Source: an uncultured Lachnospiraceae bacterium
GTDB taxonomy: Bacteria; Bacillota; Clostridia; Lachnospirales; Lachnospiraceae
Assembly (NCBI GenBank): GCA_902776305.1
Contig: CACYPS010000029.1
Span: forward strand, 1 to 64,000
Reading direction: 5' to 3'
DNA length: 64,000 nucleotides
The notes below the pieces were generated by a model. The model saw nothing but the letters and a program-made list of their open reading frames with translations, did not search any database and was not told the origin of the DNA. Position numbers and translations under genes: made by a program. The first letter of the stretch is position 1. Each line of letters starts with the position of its first letter. Positions 27,173-35,251 of this stretch are shown here, piece by piece.

Positions 27173-28711
27173 ATGCAACAGATAAAACAACTTAACCTTG
27201 TCTATTCTTATCCCGTCAAATGGACCAAATTTCAGATTTTCCGTGACTTCATCCAAAATTTCTATGACGAGTTGAAACCGGAACAGTGGAAAGAAAGCTT
27301 TCATTTTCATTATGATTCCGGAAACCTTTCTCTCGCAATCGAGCATGATGGATTTTCATATGAGTGGCTTCTCAGCATTGGTGCATCCACCAAAACAGAT
27401 TCCGAGAGCAGCTATGCCGGACATTTCGGCGAGGGGTTCAAGATAGCCGCTCTGTGCGCCCACAGGGACTGTGGCTGGGGTGTACAAATGTCTTCGCGCG
27501 ATTGGACATTAACTGCTTGTAAGGATCGGACTCTTATTGATGGTCAATCCATAGATGTGCTGGCATATCGTATTAAGAAAAATAAACCACTGAGCGGAAG
27601 CATCCTTAAACTTACCGGCATTTCTGAAATAGATTACCGATTATTTCTTGTAGTATTAGACTGTTTCTATTATCCCGAAAATAAACTGTTAGGAAAACCT
27701 ATCTGGAAAACGGATATCTGCGCAGTGTATGAGAGGAGCCGCTGTCATTTGTCAAAAGGCATGCCTGTAACAGAAGAATTCGGAAAATCAGGAGCAGTGT
27801 TCTGTTCCTATCAGTTGTTAGGGACCAACCCGTTACCACTTGTTTTCTGCCTGCACAACTATGAGTGTACAGACAGAGAGAGAAAAGAGTTACAGGATTT
27901 TGAAGTGATCGATATTATCCTGAAAATATCGGTTACCCTTTCGCCGGAGTCAGCCGCAGCAGTGCTTGAAAAAATGAAACGATTCTGGTACAGGTATCCC
28001 AAGAAGAAAAAAGAAATTGAGGTCAATAGTTGGAGTCCCGTAATTAATGCACTGATCAGAAGAATCAGGCTGTCAGAAAGTGTTGTCACAGAGTTCAAAA
28101 AGAAGTATCCAAATCTTCTATGCGCCGCAAGAACAAACTCGAATACCGCAAAAATCCTGCGGCATCAGGCCATTATCTGGATGCGCAGTACCAATACGCA
28201 GTACCGGTTGGTTAAGAATACTTTCTGTCTGTTAGGTTACCGTTTTCTTGAAACGGAATGTCAGCTTCATAATGGCTTCGCGAAAAGTGAGAGAGCGCCA
28301 ATTCCATTGGAAAAAGAATGCTATCGAATCCTCAAAGACCTGATAAGCTTAGCAGCTGAAGGATTTTTCGGCTTTAAAACTGAATGGCCTGAGCTGCACA
28401 TTATAACAAATTCTGAATCGTCATGTGAAGCTCTATCTGACGCTTCAGCGTTTAAAGAACCTGTGGTGAATAGTGTCGGGCTGAAAATCAGATTCAATAT
28501 CAATCGAGTTTATTTAAAGGCAGAACTTTTCACGAGTAATAGATTTTATGATGCACTTTCTACATATACCCATGAACTCTGTTACACATTCGGGAGTGAG
28601 GGGTCGGTAAAATACAATCAGGGCCTAACAATAATGATAGAACTACTTGTCGCACATAACTCAGAAGTTGAGATGGCACGTATGTTTTGGGAGAGTGCTT
28701 TCCTTTCTTAA
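27173..28711 (+). CDS. GHKL-type ATPase fused to a zincin-like domain, copy B (degenerate zinc motif)
   Basis: ATG at 27173 follows GGAGG with 8-bp spacing; the earlier ATG at 27158 overlaps that site. The 512-residue protein aligns with copy A throughout: FRDFIQNFYDEL N box, GFSYEWLLSIGASTKTD, GHFGEGFKIAAL lid, CTDRERKELQDFEV middle and the C-terminal zincin position. There the motif is HELCYTFGSE (467-476), so the second zinc-ligand His is Tyr. The ATPase side looks intact and the protease side does not. Divergent pairs with one degenerate member often act as heteromers, but that is inference. Usage of a strong ribosome site argues the gene is expressed. Confidence 0.7.
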   Translation: MQQIKQLNLVYSYPVKWTKFQIFRDFIQNFYDELKPEQWKESFHFHYDSGNLSLAIEHDGFSYEWLLSIGASTKTDSESSYAGHFGEGFKIAALCAHRDCGWGVQMSSRDWTLTACKDRTLIDGQSIDVLAYRIKKNKPLSGSILKLTGISEIDYRLFLVVLDCFYYPENKLLGKPIWKTDICAVYERSRCHLSKGMPVTEEFGKSGAVFCSYQLLGTNPLPLVFCLHNYECTDRERKELQDFEVIDIILKISVTLSPESAAAVLEKMKRFWYRYPKKKKEIEVNSWSPVINALIRRIRLSESVVTEFKKKYPNLLCAARTNSNTAKILRHQAIIWMRSTNTQYRLVKNTFCLLGYRFLETECQLHNGFAKSERAPIPLEKECYRILKDLISLAAEGFFGFKTEWPELHIITNSESSCEALSDASAFKEPVVNSVGLKIRFNINRVYLKAELFTSNRFYDALSTYTHELCYTFGSEGSVKYNQGLTIMIELLVAHNSEVEMARMFWESAFLS

Positions 28712-28921
28712 GGGTGTGGGAAGTATAAGTCAGAAATAGTAAAAGAATTAGATCCTTATGAATACTCAATGTTCAGGACATTGTTGCCAACTGCCTTTGA
28801 CGATGACATCCGTCGCTTCAAGGACCCTGACCTTCCTGATAAAGCGGTTGAGAGTTTTTGCACATTTTTAATAATTTTCTTCTTATTTTTTTCTTTATTT
28901 ATATGTTTTGAACAAGTAAAA
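28712..28921 (+). other. Open frame after copy B, possible gene remnant
   Basis: The frame continues past the copy B stop for about 69 codons with a protein-like stretch (DPYEYSMFRTLLPTAFDDD, then a hydrophobic run ending ICFEQVK). No start codon with a ribosome site is present. It may be the decayed counterpart of a partner gene. The rest of 28922-29029 holds a CGCGCATGGCGCGCG palindrome and the ribosome site of the next gene. Confidence 0.3.
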
Positions 28922-29029
28922 TAGATACAGTACGGTTGAGGAACCAACGCGCATGGCGCGCGTCGATCTTACGTATAAGGTAATGTTACTTTAGACACAA
29001 TCAGTCAAAGCATCTCAGGAGGTATAATT

Positions 29030-30175
29030 ATGGCAGTTAATCGTTTTGTCCTTAACGGAATTTCTTACCATGGACATGGCGCTATCAAGGAGATCCCGGG
29101 CCTCATCAAGGCAAGAGGGTTCAAGAAGGCATTCGTAGCATCCGATCCGGATCTGGTAAAGTTCGGTGTCACAGCCAACGTCACAAATCTTCTTGAAGAA
29201 AATGGCATCCCCTACACCCTCTACAGCGACATCAAGCCGAACCCGACAATCGAAAATATTCAGCACGGCGTAGAAGCTTTCAAAGAGTCCGGCGCTGACA
29301 TGATGATCACCATCGGCGGCGGCTCCTCCATGGACACCGGCAAGGGCATCGGCATCATCATCAATAATCCGGAATTTGCGGATGTTCGCTCTCTTGAAGG
29401 CGTTGCTCCGACAAAGAAGAGAACAGTCTTCACAATCGCTGTTCCGACAACAGGCGGAACGGGCGCTGAGTCTACAATCAACTATGTCGTAACTGACGTT
29501 GAGAAGAAGAGAAAATTCGTCTGCGTAGACCCTAACGACATCCCGGATATCGCAGTTGTTGACCCGGATATGATGTCCTCCATGCCGAAGGGCCTCACAG
29601 CTTCCACAGGTATGGACGCTCTCACACATGCGATCGAAGGCTACACAACAGCCGCTGCATGGGAGCTCTCCGACGTTCTCAATCTCGAGTCTATCCAGCT
29701 GATCGGTAAGTATCTGCGCAAAGCAGTTGCAAATGATCCCGACGGCCGCGAAGGCATGGCTCTCGCTCAGTATGTAACAGCTATGGCTTATTCAAATGTC
29801 GGTCTCGGCATCGCTCATTCCATGGCTCACACTCTGGGTGCTGTTTATGACACACCGCACGGCGTAGCTTGCGCTATGATGCTCCCGATCGTTATGGAGT
29901 TCAATGCTGAGTACACAGGCGAGAAGTTCAAGAACATCGCTGAGGCTCTCGGTGTAGATACAACAGGTATGGATCAGGCTACTTATCGCAAGGCTGCTAT
30001 CGACGCTGTTCGCCAGCTGTCTGTCGATGTAGGTATTCCGACAAAGCTTGAGAAGCTGAAAGAGGAGGATCTTGACTTCCTTGCTCAGTCGGCTGCGGCT
30101 GATGCGTGCGAGCCGGGTAATCCGAGGAGGGCGTCGATTGAGGAGTTTAAGGATATGTTCAGGAAGTTGATGTGA
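29030..30175 (+). CDS. Iron-containing alcohol dehydrogenase (lactaldehyde reductase-like)
   Basis: This 381-residue group III alcohol dehydrogenase reduces aldehydes with NAD(P)H. It has the GGGSSMDTGKG nucleotide loop (about residues 97-107), the PTTGGTGAE motif (about 140-148) and the metal-binding segment GMDALTHAIEGY (about 193-204), with downstream His ligands in AHSMAHTLG and TPHGVACAMMLP. It resembles FucO, which turns L-lactaldehyde into 1,2-propanediol. No fucose or rhamnose genes lie nearby, so substrate is uncertain. An AGGAGG sits before the ATG. Codon use is strongly biased to GCA/CTC/ATC, like highly expressed genes further right, and unlike the accessory island on its left. 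Confidence 0.85.
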   Translation: MAVNRFVLNGISYHGHGAIKEIPGLIKARGFKKAFVASDPDLVKFGVTANVTNLLEENGIPYTLYSDIKPNPTIENIQHGVEAFKESGADMMITIGGGSSMDTGKGIGIIINNPEFADVRSLEGVAPTKKRTVFTIAVPTTGGTGAESTINYVVTDVEKKRKFVCVDPNDIPDIAVVDPDMMSSMPKGLTASTGMDALTHAIEGYTTAAAWELSDVLNLESIQLIGKYLRKAVANDPDGREGMALAQYVTAMAYSNVGLGIAHSMAHTLGAVYDTPHGVACAMMLPIVMEFNAEYTGEKFKNIAEALGVDTTGMDQATYRKAAIDAVRQLSVDVGIPTKLEKLKEEDLDFLAQSAAADACEPGNPRRASIEEFKDMFRKLM

Positions 30176-30264
30176 ATAACTTAAACATCAAAGTTCTAGT
30201 ACATTGACAGTCTCATCATAAAAAAATGCACCGTCGGGACGCTTTCGCTCGGTCTCGCTGGCAG

Positions 30265-30313
30265 CGGTACTAATAAATTTTCGGCGCTTACGCTTGAAAA
30301 TTTAAAGTACCGG
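30265..30313. other. Long imperfect hairpin
   Basis: AAATTTTC (30275-30282) pairs with GAAAATTT (30296-30303), and the flanks AGCGGTACT and AGTACCGGCCGCT extend the stem. It follows the alcohol dehydrogenase gene. Confidence 0.45.
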
Positions 30314-30373
30314 CCGCTCGACGACGCCCTATCGGAATATGAAGTTTAAGTCATCGGATTGATGATAGTAAAG

Positions 30374-30400
30374 CGGCCGCCACGTTGAGTGGCGGCCGTT
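30374..30400 (+). terminator. Terminator-like hairpin after the alcohol dehydrogenase
   Basis: CGGCCGCCAC and GTGGCGGCCG form a 10-bp GC-rich stem with a GTTGA loop, followed by TTGTTAT. It closes the alcohol dehydrogenase unit. Confidence 0.65.
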
Positions 30401-30486
30401 GTTATGTCAACTCTGTATTTTATTTATAGATTTAAGTCTTGCGTATGGGCTGCTTTTTATCGCGTCTTCATGGTCCATAGCATTTT

Positions 30487-31425
30487 TTATGATTCCCATC
30501 TCTGTTCCTTAACTTCCACAAGCTCAATCTGGAAATTCAACTCCTTACCCGCCATCTCATGGTTCAGGTCAAGCGTAATGTTCGTGTCATCCTTGGCGAT
30601 GACTCTGACCGGCACCGACTGTCCGTCCGGTGTGCCAAGGTAGACCTGCTCACCGACGTTAAGATCTTCGGAACCCGGGAGATTGCTGATTTCAGCCACA
30701 AGAATCGCTTTCGGGTCCTTCGGTCCGTAAGCCTGCTCCGGCATAAGATGAACATCTATAATCTGTCCGACATCCATCTGCTCAACCGCTTCGTCAAATC
30801 CGGGAATCATCATGCCCGCGCCGCATAAGAATTCCAGCGGCTCGCCACGGTCGTAAGATGAATCGAACTGCGTTCCGTCGTTGAATGTTCCCTTATAATG
30901 CACGCGGCAGGTCTTGCCGTAGTTCTTGCCATGGTTTCCACTATTCATTTCACTCATATACCTTTCCTCTCCATGGCAGCCGTGTCCGCAATGGCCGCCT
31001 TCGTTGTTGTGATGACCGCAGCCACCTTCGTGATCGCCGCTATGGTGACCACAATGTCCTTCATCGCCGTGATCGCCGCATGAATGCTCACCATCGTGAT
31101 GATCGCATGTTGCGCCGGCTGATACCAGCTCGCCCTTCAGGTAAGCCTCCACTGCTGCGTCGGCATCTCCCTGTGCACCTGAGCAGAGTTCCACGCCTGC
31201 CTCTGCCAGAGCTGTCTGTGCACCTCCGCCGATTCCTCCGCAGATAAGCACATCTATTCCTTCTCCCGAAAGGAGCCCGGCAAGTGCGCCGTGGCCGACG
31301 CCGTTGGATCCGATGACCTGGCTGGATTTGATTTCTCCGTTCTCTACTTCGTAAACCTTGAAGGTTTCGGTATGACCGAAGTGCTGGAAGATGTTGCCGT
31401 TTTCGTATGTTACTGCTATTCTCAT
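30487..31425 (-). CDS. NifX/NifB-type cofactor-binding domain fused to SlyD-like FKBP isomerase
   Basis: The 312-residue protein is a fusion. Residues 1-105 form a dinitrogenase iron-molybdenum cofactor-binding (NifX/NafY-like) domain with HFGHTETFKVYEV and DVLICGGIGGGAQTAL. Residues 108-152 are a His/Cys/Gly/Asp-rich linker with repeated GHH/CGHH clusters, fit for binding metal. Residues 160-312 form an SlyD-type FKBP peptidyl-prolyl isomerase (VHYKGTFNDGTQFDSS, IPGFDEAVEQMDVG, AYGPKDP, LDLNHEMAGKEL). SlyD proteins help nickel or iron delivery. Together they suggest a metallochaperone. One uninterrupted frame supports a true fusion. No nitrogenase genes are near. Confidence 0.83.
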   Translation of the reverse strand: MRIAVTYENGNIFQHFGHTETFKVYEVENGEIKSSQVIGSNGVGHGALAGLLSGEGIDVLICGGIGGGAQTALAEAGVELCSGAQGDADAAVEAYLKGELVSAGATCDHHDGEHSCGDHGDEGHCGHHSGDHEGGCGHHNNEGGHCGHGCHGEERYMSEMNSGNHGKNYGKTCRVHYKGTFNDGTQFDSSYDRGEPLEFLCGAGMMIPGFDEAVEQMDVGQIIDVHLMPEQAYGPKDPKAILVAEISNLPGSEDLNVGEQVYLGTPDGQSVPVRVIAKDDTNITLDLNHEMAGKELNFQIELVEVKEQRWES

Positions 31426-31462
31426 TGTGAATTGTATGTCCTTTCTAAGTTAATATATGGTA

Positions 31463-31875
31463 TTACCGAAGTAACGATAATTTTTGTCCCTGCTTCGGTA
31501 TTCCTATTCTTGATTTCCCTGCCTTAAGCTGCCGGACTACCGAAGTAACTGAACTTTTACCCTCTGCTTCGGTGTTACTATTCCTGATTTCCTTGCCTTA
31601 AGCTGCCGGACTACCGAAGTAATTGAGCTTTTGCTCCCTGCTTCGGTATTCCTGTTCTTGATTTCCCTGCCTTAAGCTGCCGGACTACCGAAGTAACTGA
31701 GCTTTTGGCGCCTGCTTCGGTATTCTTGTTCCTGATTTCTCTGCCTCAAGCTGTCGTTTTACCGAAGTAATTGAGCTTTTGGCGCCTGCTTCGGTATTCT
31801 TGTTCTTGATTTCTCTGCCTCGAGCCTCTGCTCTACCGAAGTAATTGAGCTTTTCTCGCCTGCTTCGGTATTCCC
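31463..31875. repeat. TACCGAAGTA/GCTTCGGTA hairpin array, six units of about 75 bp
   Basis: Units begin with ACCGAAGTA near 31464, 31539, 31611, 31686, 31760 and 31833, with right arms TGCTTCGGTA and a spacer TTCTTGATTTCCCTGCCTTA. The array fills the gap between the SlyD fusion and the lipoprotein gene, and ends three bases before the lipoprotein stop. Confidence 0.93.
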
Positions 31876-31877
31876 TT

Positions 31878-32408
31878 CTAATATATAACCTCCAGCAAGT
31901 TCCACAAGCGCCCACTACTCTCAAGCATGTAGTTCTGCCCGCCGATCTCAATGCATGCATTTGACTGGAACACAAGCTCGCACTTCTGTCCGTCCACCAG
32001 ATCAAATATCAGGCGGCAGCGAGTATCATTATTCAGTATGCCCATCTGCCCAACGACGATCAGGTCGGTGATTGCATAGTAGACCTTCCGGATGTATTCT
32101 TCATCTTCGGACTCAAGCCATTTGCCCGAAACCGGTTCTTCCACCTCTGTGCCGTCTACATTTCTGACGACATCGTAGAGCTGGCATGTCATCCTCGTCG
32201 GAACGTCACCGTTATCCATGTCTCTGACCAACTGCTGCTGAGCGGATCGGTTATCAAATATGAAGAGAAAACATCCAACCTCGTCAAGCTGACCGCTCGA
32301 GATGGAATCCTCACCGCTGCGTCGTCCGCAGGACGAAAGGAGCAGACATAGTACCACACAGAAGATGAGAATTTGTGAGGGTCTGGTTTTATTTGCACCG
32401 AATTTCAT
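31878..32408 (-). CDS. Lipoprotein of unknown function
   Basis: This 176-residue protein has a type II signal peptide: basic start, hydrophobic core FCVVLCLLL and a LSSC lipobox with Cys at residue 27. The mature part is acidic and beta-rich, with no recognised domain. It is predicted to sit on the outer face of the membrane. The gene stands alone between a hairpin array and the antitoxin gene. The last codons (EVIY) abut the repeat array. Confidence 0.7.
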   Translation of the reverse strand: MKFGANKTRPSQILIFCVVLCLLLSSCGRRSGEDSISSGQLDEVGCFLFIFDNRSAQQQLVRDMDNGDVPTRMTCQLYDVVRNVDGTEVEEPVSGKWLESEDEEYIRKVYYAITDLIVVGQMGILNNDTRCRLIFDLVDGQKCELVFQSNACIEIGGQNYMLESSGRLWNLLEVIY

Positions 32409-32643
32409 AAACAGCCTCCAATACTATAAGGCGGGGAATCCGTGTTCACTCGTCTTGAATGGGTAGTCATATTAACATACGCACTCTTTAGTATTCTATC
32501 CGTAAAATGTGAGAAAGGCAAATGTATTTGCCTTTTTTCACATAAAACCATAAAAAAAGAGTCGACCTTCCAATCGCTTCTCTTAAGGCTATCATTATAA
32601 AAAACAGTACAATATGCTACTCAATGTCATGATAGTAATTGCA

Positions 32644-32677
32644 TTTGTAATGTGTACATTATATAATTCATTACAAA
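32644..32677 (+). promoter_or_regulatory. Operator/promoter of the DinJ-type gene
   Basis: TTTGTAATG (32644-32652) and CATTACAAA (32669-32677) form a perfect 9-bp inverted repeat with a 16-bp gap containing TATATAAT-like sequence. It ends 11 bp before the antitoxin ATG, as expected for autoregulation. Confidence 0.6.
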
Positions 32678-32688
32678 GGAGGTTTCAT

Positions 32689-32952
32689 ATGGCTACACTA
32701 CAAATTCGAATAGACGATTCCTTAAAACAAAAATCAGATTCACTATTTTCCGGTCTGGGATTAGATACCCCTACAGCTGTGCGTATTTTTTTAACAGTAG
32801 CACAGGAATACCAGGGTTTCCCGTTCCCAATTCAACACAAGCCGCTATCTGCTGAAACAATTGAAGCTCTTGAAGACGCGCGTTCACATCGCAACTTACA
32901 CGGACCATATACTACGGCAGATGAAGCGGTTGCGGCAATGTTGGAGGACTGA
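32689..32952 (+). CDS. RelB/DinJ-family antitoxin, without partner toxin
   Basis: ATG at 32689 follows AAAGGAGG; the longer frame from 32614 has no ribosome site. The 87-residue product starts with the ribbon-helix-helix MATLQIRIDDSLKQKSDSLF and GLDTPTAVRIFLTVAQ, typical of DinJ, followed by a toxin-binding tail with FPFPI. DinJ-type proteins neutralise YafQ/RelE mRNA interferases and repress their own promoter. No toxin frame follows: the gene ends and the convergent IclR gene begins 40 bp later. It is an orphan, or the toxin was lost. Confidence 0.82.
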   Translation: MATLQIRIDDSLKQKSDSLFSGLGLDTPTAVRIFLTVAQEYQGFPFPIQHKPLSAETIEALEDARSHRNLHGPYTTADEAVAAMLED

Positions 32953-32991
32953 ATTAACAAATTCCTCACCAACTACATATTTTGTTCATCC

Positions 32992-33762
32992 TCACTCACC
33001 CTTCATCGCCTGCTCAATCTCCTTACGCATAGCCAAAATGTAAGCCGAAAGCACACGAATTCGATCGTTGTCCATTCTCTCCACCGGCGCCGAGATGCTA
33101 AGCGCATACAGCCCGCCGCCCACAGGCGGAAGGGAGGCTGCGATGCAGCGCACTCCGGTTTCATTTTCCTCATTGTCCAATGCGTACCCGCGCTTGCGGA
33201 CGTCCTCGATGGCGAAGACAAATTCATCATAATCCGTTATCGTGTATGGCGTGATGCGGGTGATATTGCTCGCCTCCCAGATGTCTCTGACCTCTTCCTG
33301 TCCGAGTTCCGCGCATATAGCCTTGCCAACGCCCGAGCAGTACAGCGCAATCCGGCCGCCGATCTGCGAACCCATATGGACAGTGTTTCCCTCGATTTCT
33401 ATCTTATCTATATAAACCGCGTCCGTCCCGTCACGGCGAACGAGATGCACAGTCTCACCGCTCTCCTCCATAAGCTTCTGCAGATACGGATGAACGATAT
33501 GAACCAGGTTCTCTCTGGCCACGACCTTATCGGCCACCGCTGCAATCCGGAGAGTCGGCGAATAACGCCCATCCTCCTGCCTGACATATCCGAGATACAT
33601 CAGAGACTGCAGGACGCGATGTGCGGTCGTTTTGTTGAGGCCGACTTCCACGGCGATATCATGGAGCTGCATCTCGCCGCGTTCTGCCAGGAGTTCAAGG
33701 ATCCCGAAGAGGCGGTCGGCGACCTGGATCGGGTTTTTCTCTATTTTTAATTCATAATCCAT
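32992..33762 (-). CDS. IclR-family transcription regulator, KdgR-like
   Basis: This 256-residue protein has an N-terminal winged helix (about residues 12-75: ILELLAERGEMQLHDIAVEV, LNKTTAHRVLQSL) and a C-terminal IclR effector domain (about 85-250: GETVHLVRRDG, GSQIGGRIALYCSGVGKA, DNEENETGVRCIAASL). KdgR, the repressor of pectin catabolism that senses KDG, belongs to this family. It is divergent from the KDPG aldolase gene, whose promoter region has palindromes suited for IclR binding. Direct evidence for KDG sensing is not in the sequence. Confidence 0.85.
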   Translation of the reverse strand: MDYELKIEKNPIQVADRLFGILELLAERGEMQLHDIAVEVGLNKTTAHRVLQSLMYLGYVRQEDGRYSPTLRIAAVADKVVARENLVHIVHPYLQKLMEESGETVHLVRRDGTDAVYIDKIEIEGNTVHMGSQIGGRIALYCSGVGKAICAELGQEEVRDIWEASNITRITPYTITDYDEFVFAIEDVRKRGYALDNEENETGVRCIAASLPPVGGGLYALSISAPVERMDNDRIRVLSAYILAMRKEIEQAMKGE

Positions 33763-33827
33763 ATTGTATCCTCCGGGTAAGTATTCGATATTCCTGCTCT
33801 TGATTTCTATGACTTCGGCCTATGAAC

Positions 33828-33945
33828 TACCGAAGTAGCTGAGTTTTTGGCCTCTGCTTCGGTACTCCTGCTCCTGATTTCTCTGACTTCGGCCTATGGA
33901 CTACCGAAGTAACTGAGCTTTTGGCCTCTGCTTCGGTATTCCTAC
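33828..33945. repeat. TACCGAAGTA hairpin units between iclR and kdgA
   Basis: Two full units (ACTACCGAAGTAGCTGAG and ACTACCGAAGTAACTGAG with TGCTTCGGTA arms) plus a partial spacer before them (33778-33827). Their spacer TTCCTGCTCCTGATTTCTCTG is close to that in the 31463-31875 array, showing a common origin. Confidence 0.88.
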
Positions 33946-34057
33946 TACAAAAATGCTGCTCATCAAGCACATAAACCGAAATGCTGACGTTTGCACGTAC
34001 ACAATCATTTTTCTTTATATCATACTATCACAGAACCCCTTAATGTTCAAGCAGAAA

Positions 34058-34072
34058 TTTCACATTGTGAAA
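34058..34072. promoter_or_regulatory. Palindromic operator upstream of kdgA
   Basis: TTTCAC-ATT-GTGAAA is a perfect 6-3-6 inverted repeat located 42 bp upstream of the kdgA -35 box. An IclR/KdgR dimer is the natural candidate binder since its gene is divergent here. Confidence 0.5.
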
Positions 34073-34113
34073 CACAAAAATGCAAATTTTATCAAGTTCT
34101 TTGAATTATGGTG

Positions 34114-34141
34114 TTGACATTTCATAATGTGGCATTATAAT
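34114..34141 (+). promoter_or_regulatory. kdgA promoter
   Basis: Consensus TTGACA (34114-34119) and TATAAT (34136-34141) with 16-bp spacing. The spacer contains ACATT-TCAT-AATGT, a 5-4-5 inverted repeat overlapping the -35 box, which could be a second operator half. The long leader to the ATG at 34282 (about 135 nt) holds no other recognised element. Confidence 0.7.
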
Positions 34142-34281
34142 GTTAATTATACGAGGCATGTCAAAACAAGATAATTGATGTGCGGATCTGTAAAATGTAT
34201 CAAGTCAGCAAGGCACAAGACATACGAAATTATCCATCTTCTGTCGGCTGATAAAATGGATTCATCACCAGGAGGAAAATC

Positions 34282-34920
34282 ATGAACGAAGTATTAAAGA
34301 AAATCGGCGAAATCGGAATTATCCCTGTAGTTGTACTTGACGATGCAAAAGATGCTGAGCCGCTCGCAAAGGCCCTGATCGAAGGCGGACTTCCGTGCGC
34401 AGAGGTCACATTCCGTACAGCAGCTGCTGAAGAAGTTATCCGCAAGATGGCTACTGCTTATCCGGATCTCTTCGTAGGTGCAGGCACAGTCCTCACAGTA
34501 GAGCAGGTCAACCGTGCTGTTAACGCAGGCGCAAAGTTCATCGTCAGCCCGGGTCTCAATCCGGAAGTTGTTAAATACTGCGTTCAGAGAGGAATTCCGG
34601 TATGCCCGGGTACCTGCACACCGAGCGAAGTAGAGCAGGCTCTCGCACTTGGTCTTGATGCAGTGAAGTTCTTCCCGGCAGAGCCGGCAGGCGGCCTCGG
34701 ATTCATCAAAGCTATGGCAGCTCCGTACACAGGCGTTAAGTTCATGCCGACAGGCGGAATCAGCGCAAAGAACGTTCGTGAGTATCTTGCATATGACAGA
34801 ATCCTTGCTTGCGGCGGCAGCTGGATGGTAAAGAACGACCTCGTTAAAGCTGGCGATTTCGAGAAGATCACAGAGCTTGTTCGTGAGGCAGCTGCAATCG
34901 TTAAGGAAGTTCGCGGTTGA
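34282..34920 (+). CDS. kdgA: 2-keto-3-deoxy-6-phosphogluconate aldolase
   Basis: This 212-residue class I aldolase splits KDPG into pyruvate and glyceraldehyde-3-phosphate, the last step of uronate breakdown. It has the GIIPVVVLDDAKDAEPLAKAL start, the catalytic Glu in AEVTFRTAAAEE (about residue 42), GAGTVLTVEQV (about 73-83), and the Schiff-base Lys in LDAVKFFPAEPAGG (Lys132 region). AGGAGGAAAATC precedes the ATG. It leads a run of kdg genes under an IclR-type promoter. High use of GCA/CTC/ATC codons suggests strong expression. Confidence 0.93.
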   Translation: MNEVLKKIGEIGIIPVVVLDDAKDAEPLAKALIEGGLPCAEVTFRTAAAEEVIRKMATAYPDLFVGAGTVLTVEQVNRAVNAGAKFIVSPGLNPEVVKYCVQRGIPVCPGTCTPSEVEQALALGLDAVKFFPAEPAGGLGFIKAMAAPYTGVKFMPTGGISAKNVREYLAYDRILACGGSWMVKNDLVKAGDFEKITELVREAAAIVKEVRG

Positions 34921-35251
34921 TAACAGCGACACAAATCGGCCCACTTATAATGCGACTGAATGGGGTCGAAGCTGATAACAGCGACAAATATTTACTTACC
35001 TAAAGTCAGGGGCAACCCCTGAATATTATAGAAAATCCAACTGCTCAGGGTCCTGAACAGTAACACGCTGAAATGATTATGCAGATTGCAATTCCGGGCA
35101 TCGAAAGCTGCCCGGAATTGCAGAGAAACGGCTCTTCAGCATAAAGCCTAAAAAGAATTGCAATGACGCGCAGAGCGTGAAATGTAAAATAAAACACAAA
35201 GAAGTAACCTCGGTAAAGTGAGGAAACTGTCGAAAACGAAAGGAGAACATT
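34921..35251. other. kdgA-kdgK intergenic region with stable hairpins
   Basis: The kdgA tail sequence GCTGATAACAGCGACA is repeated 50 bp after its first occurrence. TCAGGGG-CAA-CCCCTGA follows (about 35008-35024). A perfect 14-bp stem TGCAATTCCGGGCA (35087-35100) / TGCCCGGAATTGCA (35109-35122) with an 8-nt loop lies about 130 bp before kdgK. There is no T-run after it, so RNA processing or stability control is likelier than termination. No gene is seen. Confidence 0.55.

Noticed and set aside
32861-33043. Possible toxin partner for the DinJ antitoxin
   Set aside because: The frame is a shadow inside the antitoxin and IclR genes, and has none of the RelE/YafQ features.
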